Source: CAYHBS01 sp964360995 (lineage in GTDB: Bacteria > Patescibacteriota > Minisyncoccia > Ryanbacterales > HO2-45-13). Taken from it: DNA of 5,702 bases. Of the stretch, positions 1 to 5,702 are shown piece after piece (positions within the stretch are counted from its first letter, which is position 1; each line of letters begins with the position of its first letter). The stretch covers positions 1-5,702 of the forward strand of contig CAYHYZ010000037.1 in assembly GCA_964360995.1 (NCBI GenBank), in the 5' to 3' direction. The notes beneath the pieces are model-generated. The model saw only the letters and a list, made by a program, of their open reading frames with translations, made no database searches and had not been told where the DNA came from. The position numbers and the translations under genes were made by a program.

Positions 1-1015
1 TTTTAGGAATGGGGATATTCACTCCCTTCCCCGGCATGACGAGTTCTTGAGATGTTTCTTCTGGTGTAGTCGCAGTAATTTTGCGAATCGGCGTGGGGAG
101 AGTTGTCGGCGACGGAGATTGTTGTTCCTTCATTTCCGCCTGCTTGGGCGTGGTCATTGCACGAGCCATAGGTGCCCTTGGTGCGGTTGGTACTACGGGT
201 TTTGGAGGGGGCGCCTGAGGATTCTTTAGGCTCGGCGCTGTGGGCACCGAAACTACTACAGACTGAGGTTTTGGTGTATCAAATTTCCGCTCCTTCTCTA
301 CAGGAGGCTTCGTAGGCATTGGCGCTGCAGTGGCGGGGAGCTTCACTGGGTCAGACAACCATGGATGGCGCATCATGCCCGGCATGTTACTGGTGTGCTG
401 TGAGGTTCCCTTATGTGGGGTCACCAACTCTTCTTTTGGAGGAGGAGGCAATGGAGATGCGGTGCCCGGAGGAATTTGAGATGGAGCAATTTCCACCGGC
501 GCAGGCGCGGGTGAAGTCGCTTGTCGTGGCGCATCAACCGTGCGCGGTACCTTTGGGTACGCCTCAGTAACCATGGGATTTAACGGAATATTCCATGCAG
601 GCGGTGGTGTCATTACTATTGATACGGGCGACGTTGTTGTAGGAGTGTGAGTTGTATTTTGATTAGTCGTATCTTCCCCTACAAACTTAGGAGCGCCCAT
701 TTCCGCAAGTTGTGCAAGATCGGCTCGGATGTGTTGGAATATTTTTCCATCTATTTCTCGAACAATTTCATCAGTATCCGAAGGTCGTAAATTGAGTTCT
801 CGCATGACGGAATCGTGAAATTGTTCCGGTCGCAACAACCCCACCAGAACATATCCCACCTGGTCAGCAAGTATTGATATTTCTCGATTCCCGAGCCCCA
901 CCGCTGTCCCGAGATCGAAAATGATTTCTCCAGTGACGTCGGTATTCATTACTTTCGCTAAGTTTGCGGAGAGCAATTGAGTGTGTTCTCTATATTGTTG
1001 CATTGGGAAGTGCAT
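1..1015 (-). CDS. Proline-rich protein with small N-terminal helical domain, C-terminus cut by window edge
   Basis: Reading the minus strand from the ATG at 1015 gives 338 codons with no stop up to the window edge, so this is a 3'-partial gene. Residues about 10-105 form a compact, probably all-helical domain with no membrane segment: it contains DLGTAVGLGNREISILADQ, a hydrophobic strip GYVLVGLLRPEQF, then REIDGKIFQHIRADL. I recall similar modules (a helix, then 'vGLl.p..F', then a 'v.. ..IF..IR..L' helix) in many Patescibacteria hypothetical proteins, but know no named family. From about residue 120 to the edge the chain is low in complexity and rich in Pro, Thr and Ala: 51 of the last 218 residues are proline, with runs such as PLPPPPK and APPPKP, and no cysteine. 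It is probably a disordered linker or tail. The start lies 8 nt after the stop of the VirB6-like gene, which suggests co-transcription and probably a partner role in the same machine. A second ATG at 1003 (residue 5) is an alternative start; neither has a Shine-Dalgarno sequence. The coding call is firm, the function unknown. Confidence 0.88.
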   Translation of the reverse strand, partial: MHFPMQQYREHTQLLSANLAKVMNTDVTGEIIFDLGTAVGLGNREISILADQVGYVLVGLLRPEQFHDSVMRELNLRPSDTDEIVREIDGKIFQHIRADLAQLAEMGAPKFVGEDTTNQNTTHTPTTTSPVSIVMTPPPAWNIPLNPMVTEAYPKVPRTVDAPRQATSPAPAPVEIAPSQIPPGTASPLPPPPKEELVTPHKGTSQHTSNMPGMMRHPWLSDPVKLPATAAPMPTKPPVEKERKFDTPKPQSVVVSVPTAPSLKNPQAPPPKPVVPTAPRAPMARAMTTPKQAEMKEQQSPSPTTLPTPIRKITATTPEETSQELVMPGKGVNIPIPK

Positions 1016-1023
1016 ATAACGTG

Positions 1024-3279
1024 TTATGTGATAGACTGATCGTCGTCGTCTTGATTGCGAGTTCTATTTTTATCCTTTGTGTCGTCATAGCCTGGTTCAA
1101 GTATTTCGCGCATTCCTCGCATATTTGGATTTGATAGGATTTGTTTGAACATATTTGCCTGACCCCAACCGCCATCCTTTTCTGATGTCTCCATGAGTGT
1201 TTTTAGTGAATCCAATAGTGACCCGTCAAGTTTTTTATCCCGGTTCTCCTCCTTAGCGTTCCACTCTTCTTGTGCTTGCTGTACAGCCTTTCGAATTCCG
1301 TCCGCAGCGGTGTCCCCTATATCTGAAAGAATACGAATCGCGTCACCCTTGTTACTTCGCAGAATCCCGGAAATTTCCGCCACTCCTTCGGCATTCGCCT
1401 CTTTATTTGGTCCGAAGCTATCATCAGAGCGTTCCTTAATATACGTAGCATCTGCGTTTTTCTTTGCGGTCTCGCGTATAGTGGAGAGTTTTTCGGCACC
1501 GGTTTTCCCGAGGCCAGAGAATTGCGCATTTGCCTTATCAATTTGTTTGGTACTTACGCCCATTTCTCTAAAGCGTTCGTACGTATGCTCAAAGTTTTTC
1601 AGATCAAATGATGCAAACGGCTTAAAGTCTTTAAATTTTTCAGCAATAACACGAAGTCCTGCCATTTGATCCTCAAAGCTGGTTAATGGTCCAGAAATAG
1701 CGAGCTTAATTTCATCTGCAGACTTCATATCTTTAAATTTCTTTTCACGCTCACCAATAAGCGCCTCGGTGCCACTAGTGACCATTTTTGACCCGCGCAT
1801 GACAATATTTCTTCCTGCGCTGCGTAGGTATCCCGGTCTGTATTCTTTTCCAGACTTTTCTGCATCTTCACGCTCCTTTTTAATGCGCTCCTCAGTATCT
1901 TTGTATACACCTTGAAGCTTACGATCAATTGGATCTTTCACAATTCTGCGCCCGGCATATTGTGTGCCAGATATTGCAGCACCTGCCACTAAGCCCGCCC
2001 CACCGGTGGCGAGTCCAACTGCTGCGGTTTTTGCAAAGCCAACCGTTTTATTCAGCGCCTTGTCGAAGGTTTGCGCTCCTGCGATGCCAAGCTGTTTTGC
2101 CATACGAGTTCCGCCTGTTAAGAAACCGAGAATGATGAGATACGCCGCAAAGAACATGGCATTTGAAGAGGCCCACGATGTCAGCGCATTGAGTGTGCCA
2201 GCCTCGGCAGCGCCATAGTAAGCCTGTTGGAAGGCAAGCTTAGTAAATTCAGATTGACTCAGGCGTAGCGTCAGATAAATAAAGAACATATACACTGGCG
2301 CAACGATCGAATAATTAATAAGGTACTCCCTCCACTTATTAAACGAGGAAGTCATATTTGCTCCGTATGCGATAAAGGCCGCGGGAGATAAAATGAGTAA
2401 AATCCACAACACCACAATTCGTCCAAGAAAAATGAGTATTCCAGTCAGGAACACATACAATAATAATCCGAGCGCAATGATCACAAAGATATCATTGATA
2501 ATAATCGCAGTCAGCGTCTCGATAAGGCTGGCATTGAGCGTAAGTTCGACGCTACTATCTTCCGACGCAGCAATAAATAATTTTTGAGGATTTAATGCAT
2601 TCATAATCCCCGCAGAAATATCCTTTGGCACCAAGGATCCTTCGAGAGTCAGATTTACGTTTTCCATTTCTGGCGCATCGATAGCGTTGTAAAATGAAAT
2701 TGCAAAAATATTTCCTGCATCAATGGGAATTTTGGCAAGCGCAAGACTGAAATTAATAAGCATTGCCGCAATAATAACGCGTGCGAGCAGTTTTGTGGTG
2801 TCGTGAGAGGCGGTATCGAGAATGGTTGCAATTCCGATATAAAGCAGAATAAATATAAAAGATATATTCGCTACGTCGCGGACGATTTTCCACCCCTCAT
2901 CAATCGCGAGCGAATCATACATTGCCCCGTTGAGTGCAAACGTTGCAAAGACGGCGAACACTCCTCCCACAAAGGAGACCATTTTTCCAATGACTTTGAC
3001 TGCAACAAAATCAAGAAAATTTGCTATGCCGTATGCTATACATTCTCCAGAAAGTAGCCCACCCCAATATTTTCCACACGCCGCGTTTGAAAGTCCTGCG
3101 AGTCGCCCGATTTCCGCTGGATTATCACCGCTGTATGCATCCAAGACTCGCTGTCTCAGTATCCCTCCGAAATCCCAAGGCAGAAATTGGGCATTCGCTG
3201 TGGGCGCGAATGAAACCAGCGCACCAGAAATTACCACAATCAGGGCAAGTGAAGCAATGATCGATTTACAGCGCTTCAT
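1024..3279 (-). CDS. VirB6/TrbL-like polytopic membrane protein of a type IV secretion-like system
   Basis: This 751-residue protein begins with a signal peptide (MKRCKSIIASLAL..., cleavage probably after ANA at residue 30). A probably extracytoplasmic stretch follows with Cys68 and Cys80. Hydrophobic segments lie near residues 95-118, 138-154, 164-184, 257-281, 283-305, 318-340 and 370-389, and a Gly/Ala-rich one at 412-436. The block GRIVVLWILLILSPAAF (286-302), followed by KWREYLINYSIVAPVYMFF, is the best family signature: VirB6/TrbL proteins of Patescibacteria carry a very similar 'LW..LILSP.AF' and 'YS..AP..MF' segment. Residues 440-751 are charged, helix-prone and presumably cytoplasmic, ending in an acidic DDDD patch. 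VirB6/TrbL proteins form the inner-membrane channel platform of type IV secretion and conjugation machines. I chose the ATG at 3279 because it places the signal peptide at the N-terminus. The frame stays open upstream to an ATG at 3357 and a GTG at 3366, but those would add 26-29 basic residues before the signal. The gene ends in TAA 8 nt before the next one. The broad VirB6/TrbL assignment is likely; substrate and full machine are unknown. Confidence 0.85.
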   Translation of the reverse strand: MKRCKSIIASLALIVVISGALVSFAPTANAQFLPWDFGGILRQRVLDAYSGDNPAEIGRLAGLSNAACGKYWGGLLSGECIAYGIANFLDFVAVKVIGKMVSFVGGVFAVFATFALNGAMYDSLAIDEGWKIVRDVANISFIFILLYIGIATILDTASHDTTKLLARVIIAAMLINFSLALAKIPIDAGNIFAISFYNAIDAPEMENVNLTLEGSLVPKDISAGIMNALNPQKLFIAASEDSSVELTLNASLIETLTAIIINDIFVIIALGLLLYVFLTGILIFLGRIVVLWILLILSPAAFIAYGANMTSSFNKWREYLINYSIVAPVYMFFIYLTLRLSQSEFTKLAFQQAYYGAAEAGTLNALTSWASSNAMFFAAYLIILGFLTGGTRMAKQLGIAGAQTFDKALNKTVGFAKTAAVGLATGGAGLVAGAAISGTQYAGRRIVKDPIDRKLQGVYKDTEERIKKEREDAEKSGKEYRPGYLRSAGRNIVMRGSKMVTSGTEALIGEREKKFKDMKSADEIKLAISGPLTSFEDQMAGLRVIAEKFKDFKPFASFDLKNFEHTYERFREMGVSTKQIDKANAQFSGLGKTGAEKLSTIRETAKKNADATYIKERSDDSFGPNKEANAEGVAEISGILRSNKGDAIRILSDIGDTAADGIRKAVQQAQEEWNAKEENRDKKLDGSLLDSLKTLMETSEKDGGWGQANMFKQILSNPNMRGMREILEPGYDDTKDKNRTRNQDDDDQSIT

Positions 3280-3414
3280 TGCCGAGATGTTTATAGATAA
3301 GTTGAAAAATTTTCTGATCAATCTGGTTTGAGGTACATAGTATGATCGAAAAAGCATTTTTACCACGGGTGCCCAGTTGATGAAGGCGAAGAAATTGCGC
3401 GGAGGAATTCATAT
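3280..3414 (-). other. 135-nt spacer before the VirB6-like gene
   Basis: This is the only wide gap in a cluster otherwise spaced by 3 and 8 nt. Its left part (3280-3366) is in frame with the VirB6-like gene and open, so it could encode a 29-residue N-terminal extension from a GTG at 3366. I prefer to read it as untranslated because the extension would put 29 basic residues ahead of a good signal peptide. No stem-loop with a T-run is visible, so I see no intrinsic terminator. No separate small gene is convincing here. Confidence 0.5.
3294..3321 (-). promoter_or_regulatory. Possible internal promoter before the VirB6-like gene
   Basis: The minus strand has TTGATC (3321-3316), then 16 nt, then TATCTA (3299-3294), which overlaps a second A/T box, TATAAA (3295-3290). 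TTGATC matches the -35 consensus at four of six bases, and TATCTA is only a moderate -10. A start 6-8 nt downstream would lie within about 10 nt of the ATG at 3279, giving a very short leader as at the first gene. The A/T-rich stretch makes chance matches likely. Confidence 0.22.
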
Positions 3415-4824
3415 CTACTGGTTTATCGTGATCGTAAATTGATTTAATAGTGCGTCAATTTCAGAAAGTTTATCTTCAGTATCATCGATTTGACCCTCGC
3501 GCATTATTCCCTCAGCTTTTCGGATATTTGTTTTAGATGATTCCCACAATAACCTCAGCGTAGGACTATATGCTTTCAAATCTTCAAATGTCAGAATTTG
3601 AGGGATTCTATTGGTGATATCAGATTGCACAGATGCGGAAAGATTTCGTAGTGTGGAAAGTAATTGCCACGCATTTACCTCTTCTCCGGCATATACAAAA
3701 GTTATTGGGCAATTACTCAGTATCCTACCACCAGGTACCAGTGTCGGATCGCACCCCCCATTATCGAGCGTATAAAAGCAGTCTGGGCTGGAGTCGAAAG
3801 GACCACATGCGCCCGTAGGTATTGGGCCGTTAGTGCGGGATTGCAATACACTATTAATGTACTCCTGAACAATATTCGCAGTACGATCAAGTAGCTTTAC
3901 CAGGTTATTCATACTTCTTTCCAATGTATCCCTCAGACTACTGATTGGTATATTATTTCCTGATGTACTTTCAAATTCTCCTGAATGTCCTAAGATCCCC
4001 TCATCGCTTTCAAAAAGTTTGGTAACTGCAAAATCAGCAAACGCAACTACCAGCTCATTCATTTCATCGACGGAGAATAACCAATCCGCATTTTTTCCAA
4101 ATGAGTCAGTAAGTGAACTATGTATTGCATCTCCAGGTGTTACTGTTTTACAGCGCCGCTCGATCGCAGTCTCTCCGTTTCCAATTGGGACATCAACGTC
4201 TTCGCATTTCTGCATACCAAGAAGCCCTCCCGAGGCGCCCGCTTTAAGGCCTGCCGCACTCTCCGACTCTTCCCCAAGTTTCGCCGAAGTATTCAGTGCT
4301 AATAAGTACGCGCTGCTGGCACGATTGGTGGGTTTTAAGAGTTCATCCCAGGCAGTCCAACCCCCGTATTTAAATTCCTCCTGCCAACTTTGCATGTTTT
4401 CCACAACATCATCGATAGTGCAATCAAATTGATCGTAGGGGTTTGAGTATGAGCCTCCGTAAATTGAAATATCAAAGGCAAGCGGGAATGGTCCGCAGAG
4501 CACATCTGCAAACTGTAATTCGCTAATAAATCTACCGCTCGCTTCATTGCCCGCCTGTTTGGCGAATTCTTTAAAATCAGTGACAAACAATGGGCCGCCG
4601 CCCCGTCCTCCAGATCGCAACCACTCTACTGTCGCATTGGTAAATGCCTTAGATACTTCACGCGCCAGTATTCGCGCGAGAGTGTCCAATCCCCATTCTT
4701 TTGCTTGATACCAAATATCCAAAACTACGCCAACTGGCAACACATATGCATGTGTTGGCTGAGGCATAGTGAGCGTTCCAGTAAAAATTGCGATTGCAAC
4801 AATGAGTGGGAGTAGGCGCTTCAT
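3415..4824 (-). CDS. Secreted cysteine-rich protein of a Patescibacteria type IV secretion-like cluster
   Basis: The 469-residue product starts with a clear signal peptide (MKRLLPLIVAIAIFTGTL..., probable cleavage after THA at residue 26) and has no other convincing membrane helix, so it should be exported. It has eight cysteines, all after the signal: 110, 135, 207, 225, 340, 349, 358 and 372. The even number in an exported protein fits disulfide bonding. The first and fifth lie in a repeated CGPF motif (110-113 and 340-343). Other landmarks are GGWTAWDELLKPTN (154-167) and VTPGDAI (228-234). This order, CGPF, then a cysteine before a DVV helix, then GGW, a P-N motif and TPG, matches a hypothetical family I recall beside VirB6-like genes in Parcubacteria. 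Helical segments near 295-328 and 380-460 could be coiled or bundled. Its place directly before the VirB6-like gene resembles that of VirB5/TrbJ, but I see no VirB5 signature. The ATG lies 3 nt after the upstream stop, so translation is probably coupled. It ends in TAG at 3415. No enzyme motif is visible. Confidence 0.88.
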   Translation of the reverse strand: MKRLLPLIVAIAIFTGTLTMPQPTHAYVLPVGVVLDIWYQAKEWGLDTLARILAREVSKAFTNATVEWLRSGGRGGGPLFVTDFKEFAKQAGNEASGRFISELQFADVLCGPFPLAFDISIYGGSYSNPYDQFDCTIDDVVENMQSWQEEFKYGGWTAWDELLKPTNRASSAYLLALNTSAKLGEESESAAGLKAGASGGLLGMQKCEDVDVPIGNGETAIERRCKTVTPGDAIHSSLTDSFGKNADWLFSVDEMNELVVAFADFAVTKLFESDEGILGHSGEFESTSGNNIPISSLRDTLERSMNNLVKLLDRTANIVQEYINSVLQSRTNGPIPTGACGPFDSSPDCFYTLDNGGCDPTLVPGGRILSNCPITFVYAGEEVNAWQLLSTLRNLSASVQSDITNRIPQILTFEDLKAYSPTLRLLWESSKTNIRKAEGIMREGQIDDTEDKLSEIDALLNQFTITINQ

Positions 4825-4827
4825 ATA

Positions 4828-5658
4828 TTATTTCAAGGCCATAATTTCGCTAAAAATTTTTCCTCCTGGCTCACCCGATGCTCCGAATGCAGACAGTGCG
4901 TACGTAATCCGAATAATATCTCCGCGAGATTCTGTAATAGTGCGAGCTTGATGAATATTATTTAAAATGTGCTCGGCAGTTTCTTTGTGTAATTGCAATA
5001 AATTAATGGGAACCTCCATCACCAGCAGCTCTTGCAATGCGCTTTCATAGGGAGGCAAAATTTCCGCAAGAGGAGCGAGCGCTGAAAGGTCGGCTGTTTT
5101 TTTAAATCCACCAAGTGCGCGCACAATTGGTTGCGTGGTAGTTTTTTCAAGATTTTTCATTATTTGCTGCATATGCTTCGCATAAATTGTTGCATCTGCT
5201 GTATGAGAAGTTTTAAACGTGTCATCAGAAAAACTTAATGTAACTGGCCCATATGATTCATCTTTGAAATATTCTTTAACAAGTTGATCAGGATCAACTT
5301 GTCCGCCGGTGGATTGTGCGCTTAATTTTTCTTTTAGAAACATCGCGATAAGATCATCAGTCACTGTTGGCTGATAATCCGAAGTCGAGGCAACACCTTC
5401 TTCTAATGGCACAACGAGATTGTCCAATGTTTTTTTCCAGTCTTCGCCGGTGGTCAACACCGTAGCAGAGCGTTGTGCGGGAAGATTAGAAACCACGAGT
5501 GGAGTGTTTTGGTTTTTACCAAATCCAGAGACGTACGAGATGGCTTGGGGGCCGAATTGAAGGTAAAAGCCTCCAGCAAGAATCAGCAACAATACCGCTA
5601 CGGCCGCGTAACGCAACAACGCACCAAACCTCAGGTGCCCCCAAACTTGCATATACAT
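4828..5658 (-). CDS. Single-pass membrane-anchored hypothetical protein, first gene of the cluster
   Basis: The 276-residue protein has a short basic N-terminus, one hydrophobic helix at about residues 17-35 (YAAVAVLLLILAGGFYLQF) with no good cleavage site, and a domain of about 240 residues. With Arg10 and Arg16 before the helix, the positive-inside rule places that domain outside the cytoplasmic membrane. The domain has no cysteine. It includes a strand-like VTLSFSDDTFKTS (139-151), a helix YAKHMQQIMKNLEK, and a helical block PPYESALQELLVMEVPINLLQLHKETAEHILNNI. The pattern Y..al..LL...VP..L..LH is one I recall from Patescibacteria hypothetical proteins encoded next to secretion-like genes, but it has no function I can name. 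The topology (short inside, one helix, large outside domain) is that of VirB8, but no sequence likeness to VirB8 is claimed. The stop is 3 nt before the next gene. The second in-frame ATG at 5652 (residue 3) fits the promoter position better than the one at 5658; the difference is two residues. Confidence 0.85.
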   Translation of the reverse strand: MYMQVWGHLRFGALLRYAAVAVLLLILAGGFYLQFGPQAISYVSGFGKNQNTPLVVSNLPAQRSATVLTTGEDWKKTLDNLVVPLEEGVASTSDYQPTVTDDLIAMFLKEKLSAQSTGGQVDPDQLVKEYFKDESYGPVTLSFSDDTFKTSHTADATIYAKHMQQIMKNLEKTTTQPIVRALGGFKKTADLSALAPLAEILPPYESALQELLVMEVPINLLQLHKETAEHILNNIHQARTITESRGDIIRITYALSAFGASGEPGGKIFSEIMALK

Positions 5659-5659
5659 T

Positions 5660-5668
5660 AGTATAGCA
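5660..5668 (-). promoter_or_regulatory. Extended -10 promoter element of the operon
   Basis: The minus strand reads TGCTATACT, an extended -10 (TG-N-TATACT) one base away from the sigma-70 consensus TATAAT. No convincing TTGACA-like -35 lies 16-18 nt upstream, which is normal for extended -10 promoters. A start about 7 nt downstream of the box would fall near 5652-5654, on or next to the ATG at 5652, so the transcript would be leaderless or nearly so. The box lies only 1 nt from the upstream ATG at 5658, so that ATG would probably not be on a transcript made from this promoter. Confidence 0.5.
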
Positions 5669-5702
5669 GTCGGATACTAGTAATTACGCACTTGTTTTGT
5701 GC

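Noticed and set aside
319..570. Plus-strand 83-codon frame within the left 1 kb.
   Set aside because: The minus-strand frame is open for 338 codons across this region with clear protein-like composition; the plus-strand frame is its shadow.
990..1175. Minus-strand 61-codon frame with CEEC, spanning the junction of the VirB6-like and Pro-rich genes.
   Set aside because: It overlaps the ends of two genes in another frame. A single CxxC in an unstructured short peptide is not enough.
1193..1669. Plus-strand open frame of 158 codons (Ser/Phe-rich).
   Set aside because: It lies wholly antisense to the VirB6-like gene's charged tail, and its Ser/Phe-rich composition is what the complement of Lys/Glu/Asp codons gives. 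No motif or signal is visible.
2930..3331. Plus-strand open frame of 133 codons over the start of the VirB6-like gene.
   Set aside because: It is antisense to the signal peptide and first membrane helix of a well-supported gene and has no recognisable domain.
4019..4432. Plus-strand open frame of 137 codons.
   Set aside because: It is antisense to the secreted Cys-rich gene, Ser-rich by complement, and has no family signature.
3415..4824. Calling the secreted protein VirB5/TrbJ from its place before the VirB6-like gene.
   Set aside because: Position alone supports it. No VirB5/TrbJ sequence signature is visible, and the eight-cysteine layout differs from what is usual there.
5675..5682. Palindrome TACTAGTA upstream of the -10 box.
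   Set aside because: It is an 8-bp palindrome in A/T-rich DNA with no second copy in the promoter region. Chance is the simpler explanation.
5688..5702. Inverted repeat GCAC-N7-GTGC at the right edge.
   Set aside because: The stem is only 4 bp and cut by the window end, with no T-run to mark a terminator. It could be an operator or the edge of a longer hairpin, but cannot be judged here.

Overview
The window looks like part of a Candidate Phyla Radiation (Patescibacteria) genome, most likely Parcubacteria-like. The reason is the protein content. A polytopic VirB6/TrbL-type channel protein has its own signal peptide and a long charged tail. It sits beside a secreted Cys-rich protein and a single-pass membrane-anchored protein, and I recall relatives of both as hypothetical proteins in such genomes. 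This assignment rests on recalled family patterns, not on a search. All four reading frames are open under the standard code, and the three stops visible are TAA, TAG and TAA, so nothing suggests UGA recoding.

All genes lie on the minus strand and read from right to left: (1) 5658-4828, an N-terminally anchored protein with a large domain probably outside the membrane; (2) 4824-3415, a secreted protein with eight cysteines; (3) 3279-1024, the VirB6/TrbL-like integral membrane protein; (4) 1015 to the left edge, a soluble protein with a small N-terminal domain and a long proline-rich tail, cut by the window end. Gaps are 3 nt between 1 and 2, 135 nt between 2 and 3, and 8 nt between 3 and 4, so this is probably one operon, possibly with a second promoter before gene 3. 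A good extended -10 box (5660-5668) lies directly against the first gene and implies a leaderless or nearly leaderless mRNA. None of the four starts has a recognisable Shine-Dalgarno sequence.

Working together (inference): gene 3 would be the inner-membrane channel platform of a type IV secretion or conjugation-like machine. Genes 1 and 2 would supply parts on the outer face of the cytoplasmic membrane, and gene 4 a cytoplasmic or scaffold partner. No ATPase (VirB4, VirB11, VirD4), pilin, relaxase or PrgI-like gene is inside the window, so the machine cannot be called complete. The most natural place for those is beyond the left edge. I saw no tRNA, rRNA, CRISPR array, insertion sequence or convincing terminator.
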